Below are positions 1 to 8,571 of a DNA stretch of 64,000 nt, piece after piece (position 1 is the stretch's first letter; each line of letters starts with the position of its first letter). The notes beneath the pieces are model-generated. The model was not told where the DNA came from. It saw only the letters and a program-made list of their open reading frames with translations, and searched no databases. Source of the DNA: a bacterium (GTDB lineage: Bacteria > Krumholzibacteriota > Krumholzibacteriia > LZORAL124-64-63); the NCBI GenBank assembly GCA_016703265.1, contig JADJCK010000012.1:62001-126000 (forward strand), given 5' to 3'. Position numbers and translations under genes: made by a program.

Positions 1-966
1 GGCGGCCTCGGCGTCGACACGCTGACCTACGGGCTGGTCGTCGAGGAACTCTCGAAGGCCAGTGCGGGCGTCAGTGTCATGCTGACGGTGCACAACAGCG
101 TGGGTTCCTACCCGGTGGCGCTGTTCGGCACCGACGAAGTGAAGCGGCAGTTCCTGCCGCGCATGGCCGCCGGCGAGATCGCCGCGTTCTGCGTGACCGA
201 GGCCGGCGCCGGGTCCGACGCCTCTGCGCTGGCCGCGACGGCCCGCCGCGACGGGGACCACTACGTGCTGAACGGAGCCAAGTCGTTCGTCACGAACGGC
301 GCGCGCGCCGCCTTCTACGTGATCCTCGCCCGCGAGCCGGGCACGCACGGAAACAAGGGAACGCACGCATTCCTGGTCGAACGCGACACTCCCGGGCTTT
401 CCGTGGCGAAGAAGGAAGACAAGATGGGCCTGCGTGCGTCCGACACGGCGGTCATCGCCCTGGACGACGCGCGGGTGCCGGCTTCGCACCGGCTGGGAGA
501 GGAAGGCGCCGGCCTGCGTGTGGCGCTGACGGCGCTGGACGGCGGCCGCATCGGCATCGCGTTCCAGGCCCTGGGCATCGGCCAGGCCTGCCTCGACGCG
601 TCCATCGCCTACGCCAAGGTGCGCGAGCAGTTCGGGCAGTCCCTGGCCTCGCAGCCGGTCATCGCCCACAAGATCGCCGACATGGGCACGGAACTGGAAG
701 CGGCGCGCCTGTTGTCGTACCACGCCGCCTGGCTGAAGGACAACGGCCGCCCGCACACGCGCGAGGCGGCCATGGCGAAATTGATGGCAAGCGAGGCGGC
801 GGGCCGCGCCGCCGATGCCGCCGTTCAGATCCACGGCGGTTACGGATTCTGCAAGGAATACGATGTCGAGCGCTACTACCGCGATGTCCGCGTCACGCGC
901 ATCTACGAAGGTACCAGCGAGATCCAGCGCCTGGTGATCGCGAGGAAGCTGCTGGCCGGGCAGTAG
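1..966 (+). CDS. Acyl-CoA dehydrogenase, 5' end missing
   Basis: The frame is open from base 1, so the true start lies upstream; 321 residues are present. The protein is an FAD-dependent alpha,beta-dehydrogenase of acyl-CoA thioesters, passing electrons to ETF in beta-oxidation or butyrate-type pathways. Visible family marks are CVTEAGAGSDAS (the flavin/substrate loop), the SFVTNG strand, the C-terminal helices with QIHGGYGF, and RIYEGTSEIQR, whose Glu in YEGT is the usual catalytic base of short- and medium-chain enzymes. Overall it resembles butyryl-CoA dehydrogenases. Chain length cannot be read from sequence. It converges with the next gene, 39 bases away. Confidence 0.93.
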   Translation, partial: GGLGVDTLTYGLVVEELSKASAGVSVMLTVHNSVGSYPVALFGTDEVKRQFLPRMAAGEIAAFCVTEAGAGSDASALAATARRDGDHYVLNGAKSFVTNGARAAFYVILAREPGTHGNKGTHAFLVERDTPGLSVAKKEDKMGLRASDTAVIALDDARVPASHRLGEEGAGLRVALTALDGGRIGIAFQALGIGQACLDASIAYAKVREQFGQSLASQPVIAHKIADMGTELEAARLLSYHAAWLKDNGRPHTREAAMAKLMASEAAGRAADAAVQIHGGYGFCKEYDVERYYRDVRVTRIYEGTSEIQRLVIARKLLAGQ

Positions 967-1005
967 ACGCTTGATGCGGTACGATGTCCGGCCGGAGGCA
1001 CAGTC

Positions 1006-2523
1006 TCAGCGGGCCAGGACCAGTTTCCTGGCGCTCGACCCGCCCGACGCCTCCAGGCGGGCCAGGTAGACGCCACTGGGCAGCGCCTTGGCATCGTCCC
1101 CGCGGCCGTCCCACGTGGCGGCATGGTCGCCGGCATCAAGGATGCCGCGCACCAGCGTGCGCACGCAGTGCCCGGCGACGTCATGCACGGACAAGGTGAC
1201 CACCCCGGCCACCGGTACAAAGAACGGGATCCGCGTCTGCGGATTGAACGGGTTGGGCAGGTTCTGGCCGAGTCGCGGCCGCAGCCCGGGAACCGGTCCG
1301 GTCCCGCTGGTCGTCGGCACGATGCGGTAGATGTTCCCGCCGCCATGGTCGAGGACATAGAGCTCGCCGGCGGCATCCCTGCCGAACGAAGAGATCGATG
1401 TATAGCCGCCGGCCGGGGTGAGCGCGGTGGTCAATTCCGTGACCGAGGCCAGCCCGCCGGCAGCCGTCCAGCGCAGTCCCCAGATCTGGCGACTGCAGTA
1501 GTCCGCGAACAGGTAGGTGCCCTGCAGCGACGGGATGGCGGCGCCGCGATAGACGTAGCCGCCCGAAACCGAGCAGCGGAACGGGTCGCCGCCGTGCTCG
1601 TACTGGTGGACCGGCAGCGTGAGCGAGCCGGTGTTGCAGTTCGTGGCCGGGTTGTAGCAGACGTTGCCTTCCATGCGCCGCCACCCGTAGTTGACGCCGG
1701 CGGCGCCCGCCGCCACGACATCGATCTCCTCCCACACATTCTGGCCCACATCGGCGATATAGAGGTCGCCTGTTGCAGTGTCGAACGTGAAGCACCACGG
1801 ATTGCGCAGGCCGAGTGCCCAGATCTCGTCGAGGGGCGCGCTGCCGATGAACGGATTGCCTGCCGCCGGCACATAGCCCGGCCCCGAGACATCGAGCCGC
1901 AGCAGCTTGCCCAGCAGCGTGGCGCCGTCCTGCGCGCGGTTGCCCGGATCGCCGCCGCTGCCGCCGTCCCCGAGGCCGAAGTAGAGCATGCCGTCGAGGC
2001 CGAACTCGAGATGACCCCCGTTGTGGTTGCTGAAGGGCTGGCCCACCGTCAACAGCGTGTCGGCGCTGGCGGCATCGGCCCGGTCCGGATTGGCGCTCAC
2101 GACGTAACGCACCAGGCGCGTGTTGCCGGCCGCGTCCGTGTAGTCGACATAGAGGCGGCCGCTGCTCGCGTAGTCGGGGGCGAAGGCGAGCCCGAGCAGC
2201 CCGCGTTCGCCGCCGCTCGAGATGCTGCCGGCCAGGTTCAGGAAGATGCCGCGGTCGGTGCCATCAGCAGCGAAGACCCGGATGCGCCCCGGCTTCTCGA
2301 CCACGAACAGCCGCGGATCGCCCGGCGGGGCCACCAGGCGCACCGGCTGGTCGAGCCCCGTGAGCACTGGGAGCAGGCCCACCTGCGCCTGGACCGACGC
2401 GGCGCATAGAGCCAGCCAGGCCAGCGCCACCAGGGCAGTCGCCGGCAACCGGCGCCCAGGCCGGACTGCGCCGGTGCGCAGCGCCCCGCACTGTTGTCGA
2501 ACGGGCAATTTCATTGATCGCAT
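1006..2523 (-). CDS. Secreted glucose/sorbosone dehydrogenase-like propeller with FlgD-type C-terminal tail
   Basis: A 505-residue exported protein. A signal peptide (about residues 20-47, ending ...CAASVQA) is followed by a six-bladed PQQ sugar-dehydrogenase-like propeller (about 50-400). The propeller carries FVVEKPGRIRVF, GERGLLGLAF, NHNGGHLEFG, GDGGSGGDPGNRAQ and GLRNPWCF, all characteristic of the GSDH/Hhip family. Residues about 420-505 hold LPNPFNPQTRI followed by VYD/VHDVAG and SGVYLARL strands. This is the FlgD-like Ig fold that serves as a C-terminal sorting or anchoring tail in FCB-type bacteria. Substrate and PQQ dependence are unproven. The ATG at 2523 leaves a long, Arg-rich n-region; a later start is possible. 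Confidence 0.85.
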   Translation of the reverse strand: MRSMKLPVRQQCGALRTGAVRPGRRLPATALVALAWLALCAASVQAQVGLLPVLTGLDQPVRLVAPPGDPRLFVVEKPGRIRVFAADGTDRGIFLNLAGSISSGGERGLLGLAFAPDYASSGRLYVDYTDAAGNTRLVRYVVSANPDRADAASADTLLTVGQPFSNHNGGHLEFGLDGMLYFGLGDGGSGGDPGNRAQDGATLLGKLLRLDVSGPGYVPAAGNPFIGSAPLDEIWALGLRNPWCFTFDTATGDLYIADVGQNVWEEIDVVAAGAAGVNYGWRRMEGNVCYNPATNCNTGSLTLPVHQYEHGGDPFRCSVSGGYVYRGAAIPSLQGTYLFADYCSRQIWGLRWTAAGGLASVTELTTALTPAGGYTSISSFGRDAAGELYVLDHGGGNIYRIVPTTSGTGPVPGLRPRLGQNLPNPFNPQTRIPFFVPVAGVVTLSVHDVAGHCVRTLVRGILDAGDHAATWDGRGDDAKALPSGVYLARLEASGGSSARKLVLAR

Positions 2524-2586
2524 GATGAACCTCGCGCGTGCCGGAGACCGGGGACGGGAAAAGACACACGCTAGGCGGGATCGGGC

Positions 2587-2612
2587 GGGACGGCCACGGT
2601 CGTGGCCGTCCC
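2587..2612 (-). terminator. GC-rich hairpin between transporter and propeller genes
   Basis: A perfect 11-bp stem (GGGACGGCCAC / GTGGCCGTCCC) with a 4-base loop lies just past the stop of the POT-like transporter on the minus strand. There is no T-tract, so this is a candidate non-canonical terminator or mRNA-stability hairpin. Confidence 0.45.
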
Positions 2613-2625
2613 CGAAGAAGCAGGC

Positions 2626-4068
2626 TCAGCCGCGAGCGGCAAGGCGAGCGTCGCGCCGACGGGTCACCTGTCCGAAGATGATCAGCGCCAGGGCCGAGAC
2701 GATCGCGATGGCCACGAACACATACCAGATATAGTGCGCGTGCGCGTACGCCTCCGGAAGCGGCGCCGTGCCTTCGATCGCCGCGAGCCGCTGCGCCTGC
2801 ACGGCCTCGGACAGCTTGGTCGGCTCCGGGCACCAGCGGTCCAGCATGAAGCCGCTCATCGCGAAGCCGATGATGTACGAGAGGAACGAGTGCAGGTGGC
2901 TGAACCCGAGGTACAGGCCCTCTTCGCCCTTCGGCGCCTGCAGGGAGAAGTACTCGAGGAACCGGGGCGAGATGAAGCTCTCGGCAAAGCCCTGGAAGGC
3001 GATGCCGACCACCATCATGAACGCGACCGGGTGCATGCCCATGATGTGGTCGGCGCCGATCATGTTGCCCGCCGCCATGCAGAATGCCGAGATGGGCATG
3101 ATGAACATGCCGACGGTCATCGAGGTCAAGGCGCTGAAGCGACGCATCAACTGCGTGACCAGGGCCACCGAGAGCACGACCACCGCCGGGTTGACGTTGG
3201 CGTACCACGAAAACGCGGCGCCCTCGCCGGCCATCCGAAGCACGTACTTGGGCATGGTGGCGTAGAGCTGGCCCTGCACCAGCCAGAAGCCGGTGACGAT
3301 GCAGATCAGGATGAGCAGCCGCCCGCGGCTGCAGACGGCAACCAGCGAACGCCAGATCTCAGCCATGGTCTTGCCCGCGCCGGGCGCCGCCGCACCCTTG
3401 TAGAAGGCGAACACGGCAAGGAAGGCCAGCAGCGTGGCGCCGGCGGAGAACAGGTTCAGGGTCACCAGGCCCTGGTCGCCCATGCTGTCGCGCAGGGGCT
3501 TGACGATGGTCTTGCCGCTGAACGAACCGATGTTGACCATCGCGTAGAAGATCGAATATCCGCGGGCGCGGTTGATCGCGTTGGTCTCGGTGGCCACCGT
3601 GCCGGTGATCACTGACTTGATGAACGACCCGCCCACCATGATGATCAGCATCACCGGGATGAACAGCCACTTGTAGGAAGTCTGTTCCAGGCCCGTGAAC
3701 GTCACCTTCTGCCCGTAGGTGGCGAGGCCTGCATTCTGCAGCATGACCGGGAGCACCCACATGAGCCCGTAGCCGACGGTCAGCAGGCCGAACGCGAGCA
3801 GCAGCGCCTTGCGAAAGCCCATGCGGTCGGCCAGCGCCCCGCTGAACGGAGGCAGCAGGTAGAGCCCGGCCGAGAAGAGTCCCGAGATGACGCCGGCCTG
3901 GATATCGGTGAAGCCGAGGATGCGCGAAAGATAGAGCGTGATGGCGATGAACACGCCGTACCAGGCTCCGCGCTCGAGCAGCTCGACGCCGTTGGCAATC
4001 CAGAAGGGGCGGGAGAATCGCCAGGTCCGGCCCGAACCGGCTGCGGCATTGTCGGTCATCGGTGACAC
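2626..4068 (-). CDS. MFS transporter, POT/PTR2-like
   Basis: A 480-residue polytopic inner-membrane protein with about 12-14 hydrophobic segments. The first helix carries ELLERGAWYG, close to the ExxER-x-x-YYG motif of proton-dependent oligopeptide transporters. The loop ADRMGFRKALL is the usual MFS loop 2-3 motif. These marks support a proton-coupled symporter of the POT/PTR2 branch, but peptide specificity is only an inference. The sequence from ATG at 4068 starts 10-15 residues before the first basic/aromatic segment, normal for the family. The gene stands alone between unrelated genes. Confidence 0.75.
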   Translation of the reverse strand: MSPMTDNAAAGSGRTWRFSRPFWIANGVELLERGAWYGVFIAITLYLSRILGFTDIQAGVISGLFSAGLYLLPPFSGALADRMGFRKALLLAFGLLTVGYGLMWVLPVMLQNAGLATYGQKVTFTGLEQTSYKWLFIPVMLIIMVGGSFIKSVITGTVATETNAINRARGYSIFYAMVNIGSFSGKTIVKPLRDSMGDQGLVTLNLFSAGATLLAFLAVFAFYKGAAAPGAGKTMAEIWRSLVAVCSRGRLLILICIVTGFWLVQGQLYATMPKYVLRMAGEGAAFSWYANVNPAVVVLSVALVTQLMRRFSALTSMTVGMFIMPISAFCMAAGNMIGADHIMGMHPVAFMMVVGIAFQGFAESFISPRFLEYFSLQAPKGEEGLYLGFSHLHSFLSYIIGFAMSGFMLDRWCPEPTKLSEAVQAQRLAAIEGTAPLPEAYAHAHYIWYVFVAIAIVSALALIIFGQVTRRRDARLAARG

Positions 4069-4149
4069 CTTTCCAGGGTGGGGGGTCGGCCCACGTTAAC
4101 CGCCGGCCGGGTCGTTGCCAAGCGTGATGGCCGCCGCCGCCGACGGCCC

Positions 4150-4569
4150 CTAGCGGGCGAGGATCTCATAGGCCCAGTTCGCCACGAGCAGCACGACGAT
4201 GGCCCAGCGGAGGGCCCGGACGCCCGCCGGGTCCAGTTGGAGCGAACGCCGCCAGCTGGGCCTGAACGTGGCGACCACTGCGTAGAGCGACCAGGCAAGG
4301 CCACCCACCGCGACCAGCGTCAGCAGGGGATTGGCCGCCAGCGCGGCCAGCGGCCGCCCCTCGGAGAGTCGAATGGCCGCCAGCGTCCCGCCACAGGTAG
4401 GGCACGGGATCTTCAGGCCGTCGCGGAGCGCACAATGGGCACTGCGCATGAGCAGGTCGGCGTTCACACGGGCCAGTGTGACGAACATCGCCGCCATCGT
4501 CAGCAGCGGGAATACGAGCAGCCGCGGGAACGGCGAGCGCTCGGCCACCAGTCGCCAGGGCTTCGTCAA
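4150..4569 (-). CDS. DUF2752 membrane protein
   Basis: A 139-residue protein with three or four hydrophobic segments. It contains the family core IPCPTCGGTLAAIRLSEGRPLAA, written here in part as CPTCGGT: two cysteines in a CPxCG context before a membrane helix, as in DUF2752 (usual form CPGCGxTR). No ATG fits. The start is taken as TTG at 4569, whose TTGA overlaps the stop of the upstream YIP1 gene; GGGATGGGA just upstream is a plausible ribosome site. DUF2752 proteins commonly sit next to YIP1 or other small membrane proteins; function unknown. Confidence 0.72.
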   Translation of the reverse strand: MTKPWRLVAERSPFPRLLVFPLLTMAAMFVTLARVNADLLMRSAHCALRDGLKIPCPTCGGTLAAIRLSEGRPLAALAANPLLTLVAVGGLAWSLYAVVATFRPSWRRSLQLDPAGVRALRWAIVVLLVANWAYEILAR

Positions 4570-5312
4570 TTCAGTCCCATCCCGACGATGACCAGCGCCA
4601 GCGCGGCGCCGAAGCTCGAAATGCAGATCAGAGCAGGCCCCAGGACCGCCACCATCGCCCGCCAGGGATCGGTGCCGTGGATCCGGTACAGGCCGATGAT
4701 GTCGATGGCCAGCTCCCAGATCAACGCGACAATGCCGCCGCAGAAAGGCAACAGCGCGATCACGCTGGCAGCCTTGCCGTAGGTCGCCACGCGGAACGTC
4801 GCCTCGAACCCGAGCTGGTTGCCGCCCAGGAGCATCAGCATCAGGTGCATCAGGCCGGCCCGCAGGAACACGTCGACGGTGATGGAGATGGGGCTGCCGA
4901 CGAAGGCCAGGAACGCCCCCCACGGCCCGCGGAAGAAGTGACTGAGATTGTCGCTCACGAGTGACTGCAGCGAGCTCCCGGACAGGGACCAGATCCAGCC
5001 GAGGAACGCCCCCGTCACGCCCAGGATCAGCGCATAGAGAAACGGCTGGGTCAGTCCCACGCGCGTGGGCATGCGATCGAAGAAGCGGCCCGGGCCGGCC
5101 AGTGCCTCACGCGTGGTCAGGTAGAGCGCATTGAGGAAACCGAACTCGGCGCGTCGTTCCCAGGGGCAGAGCCGCAGGCCTTCGGGGCCCTTTTCGTGCG
5201 GGCCGTTGCCGAAACCGCCGCCGTTGAAGGCGCCCGGGCCCGTACGGTCGCCATAGCCGCCGTAGCCGCTGCCGGCAAAGCCGCCGTCTTCGTCCTGGTC
5301 GCGCGGGTCCAC
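4566..5312 (-). CDS. YIP1-family membrane protein
   Basis: A 248-residue protein. The first 45 residues are a Gly-rich, polar, probably disordered leader. The segment with WERRAEFGFLNALYLTTREAL precedes about five membrane helices (residues 85-245). The layout, including PxxFFDRMP before the first helix and the ..GLYRIHG..PWRA loop, matches bacterial Yip1-domain proteins (PF04893). These are integral membrane proteins of unknown role. It is translationally coupled to the DUF2752 gene downstream, so the two products probably act together. The N-terminal Gly-rich tail is longer than usual and often occurs in proteins with a zinc-ribbon leader, which is absent here. Confidence 0.75.
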   Translation of the reverse strand: MDPRDQDEDGGFAGSGYGGYGDRTGPGAFNGGGFGNGPHEKGPEGLRLCPWERRAEFGFLNALYLTTREALAGPGRFFDRMPTRVGLTQPFLYALILGVTGAFLGWIWSLSGSSLQSLVSDNLSHFFRGPWGAFLAFVGSPISITVDVFLRAGLMHLMLMLLGGNQLGFEATFRVATYGKAASVIALLPFCGGIVALIWELAIDIIGLYRIHGTDPWRAMVAVLGPALICISSFGAALALVIVGMGLN

Positions 5313-5614
5313 TGTGCCTTCCCTTCGCCGGGGCGGGGTCCGTGCGCCGGGCGCCCGGGGGCGGGCGCCGATCCTTGGAGTACGCCGGCGGCGGTTGTTC
5401 GTTGCGTGTGCACGCAGACTTCGGGGGCGATACCCGGCCCGGGTTGCCCCGCCCGGAGTCTACCGACACTACCTGTCCGGCTCAAGGTCCAAAACCCCGT
5501 GAGCTGCGTGCGGTTGGCAGTCCGGAAACCCCGTGATACGATACGGCCGCCGGCCGGCTGGCGCCCCGGCGGCGCCGGCTTCCGGCCACCCTGTATTCCC
5601 CGAAGGAGCCCTGC
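5313..5614. other. Divergent intergenic region before pepA
   Basis: About 300 bases without a credible gene. It separates the minus-strand YIP1 gene from the plus-strand pepA operon and carries the pepA promoter at 5514-5542. No convincing promoter for the minus-strand pair was found in it. Confidence 0.6.
5514..5542 (+). promoter_or_regulatory. Sigma-70-type promoter of the pepA operon
   Basis: TTGGCA, 17 bases, TACGAT. The spacing is ideal and the site lies 73 bases upstream of the pepA ATG. No other promoter was noticed before the genes down to 13,076, which overlap or nearly touch. Confidence 0.6.
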
Positions 5615-7183
5615 ATGCGTTTTGCCGTTACTGAACCTGCCGCCGCCACGGCCGTAACCGATCTTGTCGTGGTCCCCGTCTTCCAGGTCGACGAGGCGCC
5701 TGATTTCGAGCCCCTCGGCGCAGCCCTCGCGCGCCATGGAGGGCTGGCGGTCGCGACCATGGCGGGCCGGAAGGGCCGGCGCCCGGCGCGGGGTCCCGGG
5801 GGACCGGCATCGCTCGCGGCAACGGGCTTCACGGCCAAGGCCGAGTCGCTCCTGCTGCTACCCCGCGGCGACAGTGGCTGGGCACTGCTGGTGGGCCTGG
5901 GGCCGGCGGCGAAAGTCGGGCTCGAGACCGTGCGCCGCGCCGCAGGCCGCGCCGCGGCACGCGCTGCGGAAATGAAGGCGGCCCGGGTGCACGTGGTACT
6001 GCCGGCTGCCGGCGCCCTGGCATTCGACGACATCGCGCTGGCGCGCTGCTGGGCCGAGGGCGCCGAACTGGCGCTCTCGCCGGTGGGCGTGCTCAAGAGC
6101 GGCAAGGGTCGCGCGGCCCCGGCGCCCATGCCCGCCCGAATGACGCTGGCGGCGGCACGCGGTCGACACCGTGCCCTGCAGGCCGGCCTTGCCGAAGCCA
6201 CGGCGTACGCCGCCGGGTGTCTCCTGGCACGCGAACTGGTGAACCAGCCGCCGAACCTGCTGACGCCCCTGGCGCTGGCCGGCCGCGCGCGCGCCGTGGC
6301 GCGGCGCGAAGGCCTCACCTGCCGCGTGCTCGGGCCGGCCCGCCTGCGCCAGTTGCGCATGGGCGGCCTGCTGGGCGTGGGCCAGGGCAGCGCCAATCCG
6401 CCGCAGCTGATCGAACTGCACTGGCGCCTGCCGGGCCGGCGGAAGTCGCCGCTGCCCAGGGTGGCGCTGGTCGGCAAGGGCATCACCTTCGACACCGGCG
6501 GCATCTCGCTGAAGCCGGCCGCCGGCATGGAACTGATGAAGACCGACATGGGTGGCGCCGCGGCCGTGCTCGGCGCCGCGCTGATCGCCGCGCGCCTGCG
6601 CCTTCCGCTCGACCTGACGGTGATCATCCCCACGGCCGAGAACATGCCCGACGGCCGCGCGGCGCGCCCCTCGGACATCGTCACCATGGCCAGCGGCAAG
6701 ACGGTGGAGATCCTCAACACCGACGCCGAAGGCCGCCTCATCCTCGCCGACGCGCTTTGGTACGCGGCGCGCGGCAAGCCCGACCACATCATCGACGCAG
6801 CAACGCTCACCGGTGCCTGCGTGGTCGCTCTCGGCAACCACTTCGCGGGCCTGATGGGCAACAGCGCCGATCTGATGGACACGCTGAGCCAGGCCGGCGG
6901 CGAGACGTTCGAGCGCGTCTGGCAGCTGCCCGTGGTCGACGAACATCGCGAGGAGATGGCCGGCACCCTGAGCGACCTGAAGAACCTCGGCGACGGGCGC
7001 GATGCCGGCGCCCTGACCGCGGCGGCATTCCTGTCGCATTTCGTCGACGACGAGACGCCGTGGGCGCACCTCGACATCGCCGGCGTGGCCTGGACCGCGC
7101 GCGCGACGGCCACCTGTCCCCGGGGCGCCACCGGGTTCGGCGCCCGCCTGATCGCCCGGGCGTTGCAGATCCTTGTCGACTGA
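5615..7183 (+). CDS. pepA: Leucyl aminopeptidase (M17)
   Basis: A 522-residue two-metal cytosolic aminopeptidase that removes N-terminal residues in peptide turnover. Residues K288, D293 (KGITFD), D311 (KTDMGG), D370 and E372 (NTDAEGR, the family signature) line up in spacing with the five metal ligands of E. coli PepA; R374 matches its catalytic Arg. The N-terminal macro-like domain (1-190) is more divergent, with an RKGRRPARG basic stretch. AAGGAG at 5603-5608 fixes the ATG. First gene of a long operon; the stop overlaps the presumed start of the MATE gene. Confidence 0.95.
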   Translation: MRFAVTEPAAATAVTDLVVVPVFQVDEAPDFEPLGAALARHGGLAVATMAGRKGRRPARGPGGPASLAATGFTAKAESLLLLPRGDSGWALLVGLGPAAKVGLETVRRAAGRAAARAAEMKAARVHVVLPAAGALAFDDIALARCWAEGAELALSPVGVLKSGKGRAAPAPMPARMTLAAARGRHRALQAGLAEATAYAAGCLLARELVNQPPNLLTPLALAGRARAVARREGLTCRVLGPARLRQLRMGGLLGVGQGSANPPQLIELHWRLPGRRKSPLPRVALVGKGITFDTGGISLKPAAGMELMKTDMGGAAAVLGAALIAARLRLPLDLTVIIPTAENMPDGRAARPSDIVTMASGKTVEILNTDAEGRLILADALWYAARGKPDHIIDAATLTGACVVALGNHFAGLMGNSADLMDTLSQAGGETFERVWQLPVVDEHREEMAGTLSDLKNLGDGRDAGALTAAAFLSHFVDDETPWAHLDIAGVAWTARATATCPRGATGFGARLIARALQILVD

Positions 7184-8571
7184 CGCGATCGGGGCTTCCG
7201 GCGGGAGACCTGCCGCCCGGGCGTGCCGGAGGCTCCACGTCGGGCCGTCGCCTCGCGGCGACGATCACCGCCCTGGCGGTGCCGCTCGTGCTCACCCAGT
7301 TCGCGCAGACCCTGATGGGCCTGGTCGACACGCTGATGGTCGGGCGCCTGGGCGGGCCGCCGCTGGCGGCGCTCGGCCTGGCCACGCTCATCTTCTCGGC
7401 CCTGGCGATGACGCTCAAGGCCGTCGACGTGGCCTGCCAGACCTTCACCGCCCGTCGGGTCGGCGCGGGCCAGGATGACCAGGTGGGCTCGGTGCTGACC
7501 ACCGCACTGGTCGTGGTCGTGGTGCTGGGCGCCGCCGCCACCTGGCTCGGGATGCGCTGGCCGGAAGGGCTGATGCGCCTGGTCACGCGCGATCCCGAAG
7601 TCGATCGCCTTGGCGCCACCTACCTGTACTGGCGCAGCGTCGGGCTGGTGCCGCTGCTGGTTTTTTTCCAGTTCAAGGCGATGGGCGACGGCATCGGCTG
7701 GACGCGCGTGGGCATGGTGGTCGGCGTGGGCATGAACGTGCTGAACGTCGCCCTGAACTGGCTGCTGATCTACGGCCAGGCGGGGCTGCCGGCGCTGGGC
7801 GTGGCGGGAGCTGCCATCGCCAGCTCGCTGAGCACCGGGGTTGCGGCCGTGGCCTTGCTGGCGGTGTACCTCAGGCCCCGCGTGCGTCACCGCTTCCGCC
7901 TGCTGGCGCGCGGCAATTTCCACCATGAACTCGTGCGCCCGTTCCTGGCCATGGCCTGGCCGCCCGCGGTGCAGACCTTGGGCGTCGTAGTGGCCCTGAT
8001 GGCGTTTTACGTTATTCTGGGCGGCATCTCCACCGCCACGCTGGCTGTCGGCGCCGTGGTCCTGCGGCTGGCTTCGGTGAGCTTCATGCCGGGGCTCGGC
8101 GTGGGCGCGGCGGTGCAGACGATGGTGGGCCAGGCCCTGGGCGCCGGCGACATGCACACCGCACGCCGCGCCGCCTGGACGGGCATGGGACTGGCCATGC
8201 TGATCATGGGCGCCTGCGGGGCGCTGTTCGTGCTGATGCCCGCGCCTCTCCTGCGCCTGTTCACGCCCGATGTGGCACTGGTGCGCGCCGGGACGCCCGC
8301 GCTGCGCCTGGTGGGCGCGGCCCAGCTCGTCAGCGCGACGGGACTGACCCTGGCGGGCGCCCTGCGGGGGGCCGGGCGCACGCGCGCCGTGATGATCGTC
8401 GACGTCGCGGCCGGCCTCGGGCTGATGCCGCCTCTGGCCTGGCTGTTCGGCATTGCCCTGGGGGGCGACCTGCTGGGCGCCACCTGGGCCCTGGTTACGT
8501 GGTTCGCCCTGTACGCGGTCGGGATGCTGGTCCTGTTCCTGGGCCCGCGCTGGCACGAGGTGAGGTCTTGA
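7180..8571 (+). CDS. MATE-family multidrug/Na+ antiporter
   Basis: About 463 residues with 12 membrane segments in two repeats. The first helix has PLVLTQFAQTLMGLVDTLMVG, matched in repeat two around GVVVALMAFYVILGG; both are standard MATE inner-helix patterns. The family exports cationic drugs or metabolites against H+ or Na+. The start is unclear: no ATG or GTG lies between the pepA stop and helix 1. The entry begins at a CTG at 7180 that overlaps the pepA stop (CTGA). A TTG at 7173 lies in another frame and would need a one-base shift, so a sequencing error here is possible. Coupled downstream to xseA by TTGA. Confidence 0.85.
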   Translation: MTRSGLPAGDLPPGRAGGSTSGRRLAATITALAVPLVLTQFAQTLMGLVDTLMVGRLGGPPLAALGLATLIFSALAMTLKAVDVACQTFTARRVGAGQDDQVGSVLTTALVVVVVLGAAATWLGMRWPEGLMRLVTRDPEVDRLGATYLYWRSVGLVPLLVFFQFKAMGDGIGWTRVGMVVGVGMNVLNVALNWLLIYGQAGLPALGVAGAAIASSLSTGVAAVALLAVYLRPRVRHRFRLLARGNFHHELVRPFLAMAWPPAVQTLGVVVALMAFYVILGGISTATLAVGAVVLRLASVSFMPGLGVGAAVQTMVGQALGAGDMHTARRAAWTGMGLAMLIMGACGALFVLMPAPLLRLFTPDVALVRAGTPALRLVGAAQLVSATGLTLAGALRGAGRTRAVMIVDVAAGLGLMPPLAWLFGIALGGDLLGATWALVTWFALYAVGMLVLFLGPRWHEVRS

